A DNA stretch of 64,000 nt, from contig JAODTK010003499.1 in NCBI GenBank assembly GCA_026419785.1, forward strand, positions 124,001-188,000, read 5' to 3'. The notes under the pieces were generated by a model that saw nothing but the letters and a program-made list of their open reading frames with translations, searched no databases and was not told where the DNA came from. Positions 11,112 to 26,100 of this stretch are shown here, piece by piece (positions within the stretch are counted from its first letter, which is position 1; the number at the start of each line of letters is the position of its first letter). The position numbers were made by a program, and so were the translations under genes. This DNA comes from Sclerodactyla briareus. Taxonomy: Eukaryota; Echinodermata; Holothuroidea; Dendrochirotida; Sclerodactylidae.

Positions 11112-14100
11112 GCAAGTCTCAAATTTGAACGCGTATTATACCTAAACCAAATGGAATAGAGTGGGCACTAAACCTGAACGAAATCATTTTTCCTGACCCA
11201 CATAGAAGAATCAATTGCATTTTAATTTTGCATTTGTTGGGTTCATAGGAATTCTGTGCCGTCATAACAGTGTATGTGTTTATGCGATGCCTGCCATGGA
11301 ACAAAGTACCTACCCCCCCCCCCCCCACCTGGTATTTGGAGTTAATAACTTGTCTGTTGGTTTCCCGTATTGAAGTACACAACCCTATTTGAGTCAGACC
11401 AGCTTCAGACTCAATCAGGTTAACAGGGGTGAATTCTCATCATGATTTGGTCACTGTTCTCCCCCGACCATAGATTTATTATTATTATTTTTTTTTTTTA
11501 TCTAAACAATTGGAGGGTAAAACTGGTTATCGTTGGGACGCTAATCTCACCCGAGCCTTGTAAGACAAAAATAAATGTAAAGAAAATTAAGAAACATAGA
11601 TGGACGTAGAAAACGTTCAACAAAACCTTATAAAATATATGAACACTTAAGAAAACATAAACTTAAACTCACATATAATTTCACATAAAAAAAAACCTCT
11701 TAATAACAAACTCTTTACAAGGTCGTTTATAAAAGTGCCTAAGGATTGGCTCCTTTGATACCATCGGTAGCTCGTTCCATTCTTTGCTGCTATGTAGGAG
11801 AAAGGATTTTATGCCGTAACTGGGTTTTTCCCTCCCTCAAAACAAGTTGTTTTTTGGGTGGGTGTTTTTAGACCGCATGATTGACCATTACAAATTCGCC
11901 AATGAACCGCAACATATCCCTAGGTATGGTGCTAACCCATTCAATATTTTGTACACCACTGCACCAATCTCTTATAGCTCAGACTTGTTCAGAGAGGACC
12001 AGTTTGAGTGCGAAATAGGACGTCAGACCTATCGTTGAATAAGTGGCATTGAGAATCATTCTAGCAGCAGACTTTTGTAACCGCGTAAGTCTGAAGGGAT
12101 GGTACGCTGCATTCCGCTCCCATACTAAGGTTACAATACTCTAATATTGGTCGAATCTATCCATTATAGTACAAATACACGTGTGTCCATATCAATATAT
12201 GTTTATTACGTCTGGGAGGGCTAATCTGGGGGACACAATCTTTCAAACATGTCGACATGGTCACCCCATGACAACTCGCTACAATATAAAACCCCAAGTC
12301 TCTTTTTTCAGTTAGAAACATTGCCAATCCCTGATCACCAACAACAATATTCATTTTCTTACATGGCCAGAAGTTGAGCTTCTGTCTACACCAATCAACC
12401 TGTTTTTTGTTTTGGTGCTATTTATGAAGCCATTTTATTATTTGGCACACCATTCAACCACTCTGGTCCATATCTTCATTAAGTTGTACATTTTGATGTC
12501 GTCTTACAGACCTGCCCTTCATGTGAATTTGTATCGTCGCATACTATCTGCTTTACAGTCTAATGACTTGATCCAAGTCATTTATAAACCAAATAAATAA
12601 TAATGGACTGAGGATCGACCCTTGGCGAATCCCACATGTCACACAGGCAGAGGAGTGAGTAGCACTCCATTTTTATAGGTGGATTGCTGCCGATTTTATA
12701 AATATGACAAAAACCAGTCAACAGATCTTTTTGGACAATCATACACTGAAAGCTTATCATTAAAATCCTATGATTAAAGGCTTTTCCTCGGGTCTAAAAA
12801 TACTGATCCTATAAGTTGCCCATGGTCAATTGCTTTGTACCAGTAATTAGCGATCTTCATGAAGCCGTTCTCGCAATTAGTGCCTTTCTCAAATCCAGAC
12901 TGACTGCCATGGTCATTTAAGAACTTACATGTTTTTCTTAAACGCTTCGATACACTGGCAGGATTGAGATGGGGCGATAATCGAAACATCAAGATGGGAC
13001 CCACTTTTAAAAATAGGGACAATCTTAGCTCTTTTCCCAGGTGGGAGAGTGAACTCCTGATACTACTGTTTATATTATATGAGTGATGCTCTCCGCTAGG
13101 TCGGCGCGAAATATTCAAAACTAAGCGCTTATTCATCTAGGCCGTGGCCTTACTAGTGCCTAATTTCAACAAGGGAAAATTTGTTTTTCAATACAAAATT
13201 GTTAGGAACCGCTGGAATTTGGAAACCAGCACCATCACATATTTCTGGATGCAAATTCTTTAAACCACTTCAGATATTTCTTTCGATGTTCTGACTTGTC
13301 ATCACAAGCATATTTTGACGATAAGACGTAAAGAATTCATTCAAGCTTCACAATCTTAGGCATGACTAGACAAAAGATCATTATCATCACTAATTATTGT
13401 ATTAATTTTTCTGTGGCATTGCCTGTTTGGCGTTAGATTGGGTCGTTTTCTGAGCAGCTTGCTTCCAGATAGCCTTTGAATCACCCTGCCCTTGCATATA
13501 ATAACTTATAATTTTTAGAGATCTATTACAGTCACTACTTTGTTATGCCAGAAGCGATATATCTGCTGATCAATTCTTTGTATGCCTTTCTCTTCTTGAT
13601 AGCCTGTCTAATCGCCTCATTAAACCACATTGTTGTTTTTTTCTTTTGACCCTTTTTGTGGGCTGTTTATTTCAATACGATAAATACGTTCATCCAGTTT
13701 GTTAACGCCTGGTTTGTGTCTGTTTCATATCCTATGCTATCTAGTGTCATCAAAAGGTCATATTTGGCCACAATTTCCGAGAGTGTACACTTACTTTGGC
13801 CACATCTGATTCCATTCACAGTGGTTTCCAGTGTAAGAACGTCTCCTGCAAGGCCAGGTTTTCAGAATTGAGAGAGAGAGACTCTTTGCCAACATTGAAC
13901 CTATGCAAAAGTTAAGCATGTCATTTTGAAATCCTGTTGACAGATCTCGTTGTTTTTCGGTACAGCTCATGATTCATTTTTACTTGAGTTTATTTGCTGC
14001 TTCACCGAAAACAATATCTCAAACCTAACATAACAAACACAGTGAAAGACATTAATTGGACTCCATGAACTGCAAGGGACTACCAGATAACTTATCCAAC

Positions 14101-17100
14101 CAGTTAAGCTGAAGGCTTTAGTGACTCTCACTAATCCTTACTGGATCAAGCTAAGCATTGTCACTCCCTGCTCATCACCAGATTTCGATAGGATCTGCAA
14201 CTTATAAGACTCACATACCGGATATGGACTACTCCTATCAGATGGGTTTTTAACAAGCTAAAGGTAGCCAAATATCATTTTTGATATACCCCAAATTGTC
14301 CCCCGTCCTACATGAAAAACAACAGGGTTTTCTCAGGGGCGTAAATCTGGGGGGGGGGTGTGTGTGGGAGTGTGACACCCCCTATGGAAATGTTGAAAAG
14401 TGGGTCCGGTAGCTGCAAGAAGTCAGTCTCTGAGCGATAAAAGCCAATTTTTAAGGACCTTGAATAGACCCCCCCGGAGATGGATGTCGTGAATGAAGAA
14501 TGCCATAAGAACGGTAACGAATGGACCGTTGTACGGAGCCACCTACTGAAAGATTGGCCACCCAATTCCATACTTCATCCTTCCAGTGGGGCTTCGGTTA
14601 TCATGTTGACAAGCAAAAATTAACCCAAATATCTTTTTTTTCTTCCCCAGCCTTTTCCCTGTTTTTCAAAAAACACAATATGGTTCCTGTACTCCCTGAA
14701 AAAAAACTGCATTTTACTGAATTTCACAACCTGAATGGGACTAGCAATTCTCAAACCTATTGTGTTAATCAATTCAGATTTTTAGGACATAAACCTCTAA
14801 TTAAGACGATTTTGACTTGACCCAAAACATTAGGGATCATGTAATGTGAATCCTATTGTTTTGGGTGCAGTCAGCGTCAACCTTAGGGCACCCGATCGAA
14901 GTCCTGAAAACCTTGTGAACACGATAAGTCCAGAATGGTTTGTCTGATCAGGTTCAAATTTGTTGGGTAGCTTCCTATGGGGAGTACAGGAATCCTATTG
15001 TTTTTTGTATAGGTCAGGGTGATTCTAGTCGAAAATGGAAATTGTGTAAAGTCCAATGTTTGGCCTATTAAGGCTTGTGACACGATTACTCACCCCAACT
15101 GAATGATTGAAGCTCATACTTGGTATGTGTATCCCATGATGAGTACATGACCCTACATTTGGGGTCAGGTCAAGGTCATATGAGTACATGAACGCCTATT
15201 GGTTTTGAGGTCACCAATGGCCAAGTCTTAAATCCTTGAAATTAGGGTGTAGCTAATCTTATCAGAGTATCGAACCCTATTGGTGGTTGGGAAAAATGTG
15301 AAATTTGTCAGACGATATGTTTCCCAATAATGAATCCTCTCCCATTTGCCTTGTGTCTGGCTATGGGTTGTCAGAAAAATTCAAGGAATCCCTAAGAAGC
15401 CTTTTGGCGTTTTCTGGTTAATCATGTGCTGCTGTTAGCAAAAGGAATCTATGTTGTGCATGTGTGTTTCCACGCACTGCCTCTTCTTGTTCTAGTACTT
15501 TGTGACTTCTCAACCAGTCAAGTATCCTCGCCTTTGCTGCTGGAGGGAAGTACCAGCCTGGTAATGGATTCAGTGTTGTGGGAGCTCTACAGAGAGGCCC
15601 ATGTCTGAGGTAAGCTTTGGCAAGATAGGGCGAATTAAATAGGCCCTCATTGACTTAGAAGTATTATAGGATATGTGATTGTGTGTCCGCTAAAGTGCCA
15701 AAAAGGATTCTCGCATGCTACCATTGGACAAATTTATCACCAAAGTGATGATTTGACACAGAAGTGGTCACAACAGCCATTTAAGAAAAGGGACCTCTTC
15801 GATTAACACAGGTAATTCCACAAATATTCAACTCATTCCAAGCCACATTCAAAACTCATTCCACCAATTATGAAAGGAGTGGTTCTAATTTTCAGAAGTT
15901 TATGCTCTGAATAAAAAGTAATTAACCCAATCCAAAGTACTGGGGTGGGGTGTTTTAATCCAAAGTTGATTGTTCTAAATACAAAGTGATTGTTACAATC
16001 ACCACATGTGTATCATGTTATAGCTCTTGTACTAGAAAGTGTGCAACTAGGTTACTAAAGTTATTGCACAGCTACGACGTGTGTCTCATATTTCAAGGGA
16101 TGCATTCATACAAAAGTGGTGTTCAAATTAACAGAGTATTGCTTGTAACCAAGTGTTGTCCTATATACAGGATACCAAGGCATCCCTACAGAGGTGTGTC
16201 CTACTGTAAGTACGGAGTACAGTAATTGCATCATAACAGAAGTGGTGTCCTATATTATAAAAGTAGTTGCATCGTACAGAATTTGGTGTGCTATAATATA
16301 CAACTGGTGTCCTACATTACAAGAGTGGTACTGTAGTTGCATAAACAGAAGTGGTCTCCTATATTAGGAGAGTATGTGCATCCAAACAGGAAGTGGTGTC
16401 CGATACTACAGAGTAGTTGCATCTTAGTAAACAGAATTTCTATTTCAAAGAGTAGTTGCCTCCATAACGAGTAGTGGCTTATATCACACGTGGTTGCATC
16501 TGTAACAGAGGTAGTGTCCTCTATTCGAGAGTGGTTAATCAAAATAGAGTATTTGCATCGGTATTATGTGGTGTGTCCTGTATATTTACAATAGTCGTTG
16601 CATAGTACAAAGGTGGTGTCCTGTATATTACCGAGGTATTTTGCATCAGTAACAAGGGTGGTGTCCTGTATATACAGAAAAGTGTTGCATCAGTAACAAG
16701 GGTGGTGTCCTGTATATTACAAGAGTTGTTGCACTCAGTCAGGGTGGTGCCTGTATATTCAGAGTATAGTTTGCATCCATTAGACAAAGGTGGTGGCCGT
16801 ATATTCAAGAGTTGTTGCATCATAACAAAGGTGGTGTCCTGTATATTAAAAAAGTATTGCTCAGTAACAAGGGTGGTGTCCTGTATATTACAAAAGTAGT
16901 TGAATCAGTACAAAGGTGGTGCCCTGTATATTACAAGAGTTGTTGCATCAGTAACAAAGGTGGTGTCCTGTATTTACAAAGTAGTTGCATCATTAACAAG
17001 GGTGTGTCCTTCTAAATTACAGATAGTTGTTTGCATCAGTAAACAAGGTGGTGTCCTGTATATTACAGGTCGTTGCATCAGTACAAGGGTGGTGGCCTTA

Positions 17101-20100
17101 TATTACAAGAGAAGTTGCAATCAGTAACAAGGGTGGTGTCCTGTATATTTCACGAGTAGTTGCATCAGTAACAAGTTGGTGGCCTGTATATAACAAGAGT
17201 GTTTAGTTTCGTTCAGTGATAGGGGTCAGTAAGACATAACCTCATAAACACCCCGGAGCCCAAACATCCCAGGAAAGAAAATGAACCAAACTCACAATAA
17301 TTCGCCCGTGATTCCGGAAAAATAATCAAGACTGCCATTGAATGCATTCACACGCTTAGAGAAAACAACATTTTCAGGAAGACATTCCACTCATTGATCA
17401 CTCTCTGCGAGAAGAAATATTTCCGATTCCAATCCTGCAGCGCTTGCCCATAATTCTTTAGACAGTGGCCTCTAATTTGCCGTACATTGGAAAATTCAAA
17501 GAAGTAGTTGAGGGAAAGTCTAATCAGTCCAATGGACAATTTTGAAAACTGGATCGGTCACCCCGTTCTCCTTCTCCTCAGCTCCATGGTAGTTAGGCCG
17601 AGACCGCCTAATCTTTCTTTCCGCGTAGGATAAATTCTTTCAGACCTTGACTCATTCTAGTTGCCCTAACGTTTGATTGTTTCCAATAACCTGCTTGTCT
17701 TTTGCAAAGTTAGGGATTCCACACTGTACAGAATATTCCAGGTACGCTCTCAACCCCAGTTGCTCCAAACAGCCTGACAACAATATCATTTCAAGGACAC
17801 TGAAGTGGACGCTATCAGCCAAGAATCAATTTACCTTTCCTAGCAGCTTCGGCACACTGCTTGGAAGGTTTCAACGAAGAATCAAACCAACCCCAAGATC
17901 TTTTTCTGAATCACCTCACCTCCTGAATATTTTGTTTGGGGCCATTTAACTTGAAGGAAGCATTGGATTTGTGAAAACCAACATGCTAACTTTTCCACTG
18001 TCGACTGGAAAAACATTTGCCAGTCGGAGACCATTATACATTAATCCGGATCCCTTCGAACAAATTGGCCGCATAATCATTCGGAACCGCCTCCCGTACA
18101 ACTTGTTAATCATCTGCTACTTTCTTAACCCTGTAATGAACAGAACCTCAAGATCGTCCATATATGCCTAAAGAGTAACGGCCGCAGACTTATCCCTAGG
18201 GAACACCACAGTTGACCTTTTGCCAAGAAGACGACCGCCCATCAATGCAACACAGTTGCATCAGTAACAAGGGTGGTGGCCTGTATATTACAAGAGTAGT
18301 TGCGTCAGTTAAAAAGGGTGGTGTCCTGTTATATTACAAGAGTAGTGCTCAGTACCAAAGGTGGTGTCCTATATTACATGTACAACAGTTTTTGCATGGT
18401 ATGGAAATTGTGTCCTAATTACAAACTCAGTTTCTGTTGTCCTACAGTATATTACAATTGGATTTTTTTCACCCCTTCCAAAAATGATATTAAAGTTCTT
18501 TGTGATCTAACGGTTACAAATACATTCCCATATGAACAGAAGAAATTTCTCTGGTCTCGAATGCTTCTATTTTGAGGTGATGAGCCTAATGCTATAGGCA
18601 TAGTGTAATTAAACGTGTCAAGAGCCAAAATTGCAGATGCAATATTTTAACGGATGATGGGAAACATTTCTTTCATGGATTTTTGGTTCATCTCTCTTGG
18701 CCCTTTTGACCTTTTCTTTTATGGTGTATGGGAAAAACGAACACTTTCACATGCTGACAGCATCACAAAAATGTAGAACGCATCTACAATGTCCAAGTGC
18801 ATGACTGTCGCCTTCAACACATGACTACCAAAATTCACAGAATTGTTAACCAATTACGAAACCTGTTGTAATTTCACTTTCAATCTGTGCCTCTTCCATG
18901 TTCAGGTGAAGCCGAACTTAAGAAGACGAAGAAGTGGCTACCTGTTGTTTGGTGGAGAGTGCTATTGGAGGCGGTATCTGCATACGTGGTATTGACAGAG
19001 ATCTCACGTTGCTGGAAGAGTTCTGATGAAGGTATCATAATATTCACTCTTGTAATACGGGAGTATTGTCTGTGATTGATCGTTGTGATTGTTTGTAATA
19101 ATGTTGAGGACCGATCGGCTCATTCTCTTCCGTTGTGTCCTTGAGCAAGACTTATGTGTCCATTGACTCCTTGTATCTACCCTGCTGATGATCAGGGATC
19201 GGGGAGGACTCAGCTGGACAACCGACACTGAATAGACGCAACTTACATCTCCAGGATTGTGGCAGTGTGTACTACAAGCACCTTGGTTAAAATGGTGCTA
19301 TATAGGGGCTATTGATATTAATGCTATTTTCATACTTCTTGCTGGCACTTTGGAATGAGTGATGATAATATTCTGGATAAAATTATTTTGTATGAGGAAG
19401 GCAGCAACCTAATCTACAGGATGTTGCCACTGGGTACAGCATCATCTTGGTTTACCCATGATCATGGTAATGTGGAGTGCTTCAAGCCAATAGATATGAT
19501 ATGTGCGATTTTTATTTCATCACTCTGGTTGGACATTTGGAAGTGAATATGATGATATTCGGAGATTCTGAAATATTGTTGGGTGAAATGTGCATATCTG
19601 ACAGAAAAGAGGGTATACAGTATTTTATCATGTTCTCAGCGAGATATGAGGGGTAATTTTTAGATGGATTACTTTGCCTTTGGTTATTGTGATAGGCTGT
19701 TGGAGTTGAGGGAGTATTTCCGGACGGAGGTCTTCTAATTGCTGTTGTTAGGCTATAACACATGTAATAGATGGCAGACCCTTCCATTCAGCACACTGTT
19801 CTATTTGTGGTCGTGTGTGTGTGTGCGAGGGGGGAGAAGGGGGGGCAGAAACCAGTTTGCCTGTAGATGACGAGCACAAAAAACCATACGGAACTAAACA
19901 GCAACCAAATGTTACGGCTTAGTCACCATGTGCGATTGATTGCTAACCTTGTGCTCTCCAGAATGCAGACAGCCGCATATCGCACCACTAGGACAGTCAG
20001 GAGCCCGTCCTCAGGTCCCCAATGGGCCACACCTCTCAGAGTAGCACACACTAAGTTTGCGCCCAATAAGGAGACTGAGATGTGAGTTGACTAAGTATTT

Positions 20101-23100
20101 CATTCCATAACCACCTGGAGTGCTTGCAAAAAAAAAAAGGTGCGCAAGGGGCGTGAAGAAGAGCGAGATATTGAAATTTTTAGCTGATGTCAAACAATAT
20201 TATAACACCCATGACACAACCAGTGGCGATAAGGTGCAGGCCTAATGTCGGTGTGTGTCAAAATAACATACGGGCCATCAATGATTTCAAAATGCACTTC
20301 CACTAAATAAACAAAGTGCATCATCAAATGTCACCGCCACCAACCGTAATTGGTTACCTAAATCATGAATTATCAATGTTTGCAATAACTGTAGATATTG
20401 TGGACTTGAGGCCAGTAGAAACCAAGCTTCCAGACCTGAGAAAAAAGTTGAGGAACTCTCACGGAACAGTAATTCTCTGTGTGAAATAAAGTCAAAGGGT
20501 TTATGCGAATTGGCAGGAAACATTGCTCACAGTGTAATGTTGAGGAGTGGGGTGGAGGGGGGCAATTGGTTGGCTACAGGGTGTAATTAGGTGGTCCGAA
20601 TTCTATCCCCGTCTCATTGTACTGATGACATGCGCAGAAAAGTCGGTTTTGAGAAATCCCAGTGTGTATATGTTAAGATTTTCAAATGATTGTTTCAAAT
20701 GTAAAGATTTGGTACTTCCCTAATGGGTTCCAAGTGTTATTAGGCGAAAACAATTTATATTTTGCTGCTACCTACGTTTCCAGCAACAAAATGGAATATT
20801 TTCGTATATTTATGCTTCTTAAGACATTCATCCATGCAAAAAGGGAATTATACGATTTATGCAAAATGTTTTCAATTGTTTCCACAACTAGGATAATAGT
20901 CATGCCATTACTTCTGCATTACAAAATCAACGATCCAACATTCGTCACGAGGCAAAACTAGGAATGGCCGTGTCAACCAATTTCACACATGCAGACATAT
21001 TCGTCACTATGCGAAAAAGTTAAAATGTTCTTATTGGAAAACCAATCTGATAAGGCTGCTTTGGAACTTTACACAGAATATTGGACAAATCTTTATATTC
21101 ATCACTACACAAAAGGAATTCACAGAAAAAGAGGATTTGTCAAAAAACGTTGTGAATTACATTGTAAACCATTCAGGTTTTGGACGTCGAGGACTCACAT
21201 CTTTGATTCTGCACCCCCAAAACCGAACACAATGCAGATTCATTCTCATAGGCGAAAAAGGGGACGAATTGAGGACCTGTTTAAGTCAAATTACATTTAT
21301 GTTGTCCATATAGTGTTGATTTCCTTGTTGATCCCCGTGGTGCTTAAATCTAGCCATTCATGCTAATAGCTGTTACTGGAGCCAGGACCAAGGGTGCAGG
21401 TTTTGGATCCAAGAGCTTGGTTCCTGCTGTTTCTGTCTTGAAGTAGGAGAATGAAATCAGCTTGACAAGGGGCCTGAGTAATCCGGCAGTACAGTTTGGT
21501 TGGATGCAATTGTGCGGTCATTCTGGCGCGGTTCATCCTGTCCCGCTCAGCTGGATAGGTATACCTGCGTGTTTGCCACTGGAGGAAACTACTGTTCAAG
21601 CAGCACTGCATCCATTGTTTGAATATGAAGGACCAACTGCAGGATGGAAACAACAGAGGTCTATATGGAAATGGGAAAACTGTATCTATAGGTCCAACCC
21701 ATTTCAATACGATGTGTTCCTGTGTGGAGTTAGTTTTGGCCCTTCAGACGAATCCCCAATGTGCAATACAATCATGATGTCACACAATGGACAACATGGA
21801 AATGGGGAAATATGTATGGTATTTCATTGTTTTATTTGTTGGACTGAGTCAACATATAGCAGTAAGTTTTGTTGTCGTTCCTCACCAAAGTTAAACCTCA
21901 ACACCTACCAACCACACAGCAATCCTCTTCCCAGAAAAGTGAAATAATGTTTGGATATTCAATAGAAAATATTATTGCATGATGGGATTGCTTTTCCGTT
22001 TTGTGCAATACACATGCTTCACCAATACACAAAAACTTCAAAGGACTATAACTCCGTAACGGAAAGTCATATGAACTTATTTGTGGGACTAGCGCATTCA
22101 GTTTTTATCCAACCATTATATCAGCCCTCCTAAATCATCTGCAGTTGTTTTTTAACAGCATGGCAGGCATGTTTCAAGAGATAACCCTGGGGCTGAGCAC
22201 TGTTCCATGTAACCTTATACATTTCTCCTGTCTGGCATGAGTGGTAGCAGGTTAGACTTGTTTGAGCGTGTTGTCTGCCATCACAAGGTGACTAAGATGA
22301 GGAAGGCTCGTCCTCTGATTGGATAATGGATGGGAGTGTTAATGCCAAGTCAGGATATAATCACCTATGGGACTAGATAGTCACTGGCAAATTCTTGCCG
22401 TCTCTTCTGAATAGTTTCAGAGCCTAATGAGGCAGACATGCCAGTCTGCCTTCCGGGGATGCTGTTCGAGTACCCGTCTTGATGACGTGAGTGGAGATTG
22501 GGGAAAGTTTTCATGTACCTCTGAAGACAGATGACAACCCGTAGTAATGAATAATACATGACAAAGTCATGCTCTACTCATACTGCATCTGTTCCCATAA
22601 AAAGTATCTGTATCAGAAATCATGGCAAGCCTACTCTCACAAGCGACCTTCATTCCCTATCCAACACAGAAAAAGTTTTTTTTTGCATTAATGGTGATAA
22701 GGCAAACACTAACAAGAGAATTATGACAAATATGAAAGAACGATAGGGGCACAGGAGCAACACCCATTAGACCAACATAACTGGGCCAAGTCCGATGGCG
22801 TCTACATACAACAGTTGCACTTTCAATTTGTTTTAATATGTTAAATGCATCGAATGTTAATACCCCAGAACTACACTAATCCCTTCTCACCCTCCCCCCC
22901 TGAGGGATACTGACACTTTTATTTCATTGTTGTTCTTTGTGGTTCAGGTACCAATATGGCGACTGTAGCAAGAGATGAAATGGAGAGGACGGTCAAAGAG
23001 ACATCAACAGATGCGGTACGGTTGGAAAGGCTCAGGAATAGTTAAATCCCTCTTGCCAAAGAAATAGCCACCTTCGCAAATCAGATCAGTTTTGATCTTT

Positions 23101-26100
23101 ATCTATCACGTGCTCAGGATTTAGAGTCAGCATCAAATGAACTGTGGAGCAGACAATATGTGGGACCCAAGCCTAGAGATATAGGTGTCGTGATACTACA
23201 GTATGGCTTGCTTCAAGGGAACTCGCATCATTAAAGGCCAGTCTTGGGTTGAAACTGTCTAAAGTAAAATGGTATCATGTGCTACGAATATATGCAAACC
23301 CAGACCAGTTTTTAGCTTGAAATAAGTTAAACGAGTGAGGACTAGCCCTGGCAATTCAATGATAATGTGCCTATACTGGATTGAGGCTGCTGTGTAGAAA
23401 AAAAGGGTAAAAAGGAGTATTGTTGTGGCAAACTCAGCTATGACTATGTGCAAGGCGTGATTAACCGACTTTTGGCATTATTCGCCCTACCTGAGGTAGG
23501 ACCCCCACACAAATGAAGCTGCCGTAATTAGTCCAAAGGACTATCAATTTTGGATCATCAAAAAAACTGACTTTCACCCCTCACCCTGTTGATAAGAGTA
23601 ACACTAACAGTCATAAATGCATGCATTGATTGATGAGCGACATAGCCGAGAGTAGTAGACTAACGTAGATTATCCCAGGGTCAGAAAACTTGATTGATCA
23701 TGATTTTCCCTTTTTTCCTCTTTTATGCACGTTGCACAAGAACAAAACGATAATTCCACAAAAACATTCAAACGTTTTCCTAATACTTAGTCTGCGGTTT
23801 CTACAGGTTCTACAAATTTGGCCTTTATAGGCTACTGAAGTCGCCAGGTTCCCACGTAAATATGTTTCAACAAAACAAAGTAGTAGTAGTACTAAGACAG
23901 TGTGACTAGTTAGACTAGCATAAAATTACCAAACAGAAATTGTGGGCAGTAGTATTTCATTCCAGCATCGCCCAACTTTACAGTAGCATAATTGCGGTGC
24001 TATGGTGGTTAGAATACGTCACGTCAGTTTATGACATCAATGAATTAAGAAAAATAATGAATATGGCCAGATGATTTTTGGTTTGAAGTAAGAGGTTGAA
24101 TTTTGTCACTGATGTGACAGAATGGACCATCGCCAATAGTTTGTACATGAATTCAGCCAAGGTCTAACTTTAACTATGCCATTTATTCTTTCATTCTATC
24201 AGCTCCATGATAAATCTTCATTCGCCGAATGAATCCTGCGGCCTATAAACATAATTACTACTTAACCAATGAAATGTTTCCCATCATCGTATTCATCTGT
24301 GAGGGTGAGGACTCTGCCTATGAGTTCGTAGAGCAGAACCTTCACATCATCTACCGGGTTTGAGTACCTAGAGGACCACACATCATATGGTGTTGAGTAC
24401 ATAGAGGGATCTTCACCTCATACGTGTTAAGTACATAGAGGACCTTCACATCATACCGTGTTGAGTATATGAAGGACCTCACATCATACTGTGTGAGTAC
24501 ATAGAGACCTTAACATAATACTGGTGAGGCATAGAGGACATTCCATCAACTATGTGAGTGCATAGAGGCCTCACATCATGAACGTGTAGTACATCGAGGA
24601 CCATAAACATCATACCGGGTGGAGTCGATGTAGGACCTTCACATCATACTGTGTTGAGTACATGGAGGACCTTACATCATACGTGTTGAGTTATGAAGAC
24701 CCCAAACATCATACGGTTGCGTGCATAAGAGGGGCCTCAACATCATTTGCTGTTGAGTGCCAATAGAGGACCACACTCATATGGTGTGAGTACATGGAGG
24801 ACTTTCACATTCATAACCGTGTTGAGTACATAGAGGTCTCACATCATATTGTGTTGAGTATATGAAGGACTTCACATCATACCATGTTGAGTACATAGGG
24901 ACCGTCACCATTATACAGGTGAGTATATGAAGGACCCTCACATTCATACTGTGTGAGTACATGGAGGACCTTCACATCATACTGTGTTGAGTATATGTAG
25001 ACCTCCATAATCATACTGTGTTGCGTGCATAGAAGACCTCACATCATACTGTGTGAGTGCATGAGGAACATCACATATTACTGTGTTGAGTGAATAGAGG
25101 ACCTCACATCATACGTGTTGAGTACAGGAGGACTTTCACATCATACCGTGTTGAGTACATAGAGGACCTGCACACAGTTGTTTGAGTATAGAAGGACCGT
25201 CACTCATTACGGTGTTGAGTACAAGAGGATCTTCAATTATATAGTGTGAGTACATGGGCGGACCTTCACATATTGTGTTGAGTATATGAAGGACCTTCTC
25301 ATCATACGTGTCGAGTGATGAGGACCGCACATCATACTGTGTTAAGTGCATAGAGGACCTCACATCATACAGTGTTGAGTACATAGAGGAACCTTACATC
25401 ATACCAGTGTTGAGTACATAGAGGAACCATCAAATCATACGTGTTAGTACATAGAGGACCTTAAACATCATACGCTGTTGAGTACATAAGAGGATCTCAC
25501 CCTCATATGGGTGGAGTACATGAGGACTTCACATCATACGGGGTTGCGTACATAGAGGATCGTCACTCATATGGTGTTTGATTTTTTTTTTTTTTTTTTA
25601 CATGGAGGACTTCGCATCATACTGTTGGGTACATGGAGGACCTTCACATCAGACGGTGTTGAATACATAGAGGATCTTCACCTCATATGGTTTGAGTACA
25701 TGGAGGAACCTTCACATCATACCCGTTTGAGTATATAGAAAACCTTCACCTCATATAGTGTTGAGTACTAGAGGACCTCCATATATCTACTGTGTTCAGT
25801 AATAGAGGACCTGCCACACAATTTACCTATGTTGAGTAATAGCGGCCCTTAACATCATTCTGTCGAGTATATTGGTGGCCTTCGCATAATTTATTGGTCA
25901 AGTGAATGCGTAGCCATCACATCATGCCACTGCTTGTTGAGTTATAGGGTAGCCTTAAGGGAAAATTACAGTCAAAGTAAATACTCCCCCCCTGGTGATA
26001 AATGTTAAAAAAAAAAAAAACATTTAAATTCCATCACTTTTCCAGGTTTATGCTGTTCGGTTGGGAAGATATGGCTTCTCAAGTTCATAAATTTGCTGAT

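Larger units (their letters stand above)
13911..15495. other. DNPEP intron 2 with repeat pieces
   Basis: It contains a G-tract element near 14330-14480 and a degenerate repeat zone at about 14820-15310. No other coding signal was seen. Confidence 0.6.

Noticed and set aside
12774..13136. A 120-codon - strand frame as a host gene
   Set aside because: It is a frameshifted piece of the retroelement reverse transcriptase palm.
21363..21947. Overlapping 161-codon (+) and 114-codon (-) frames in DNPEP intron 5
   Set aside because: Neither looks like a known protein, and they do not fit the M18 segments expected between exons 5 and 6.
16100..25955. Minisatellites as CRISPR arrays
   Set aside because: The repeats are contiguous without unique spacers, and the genome is eukaryotic.
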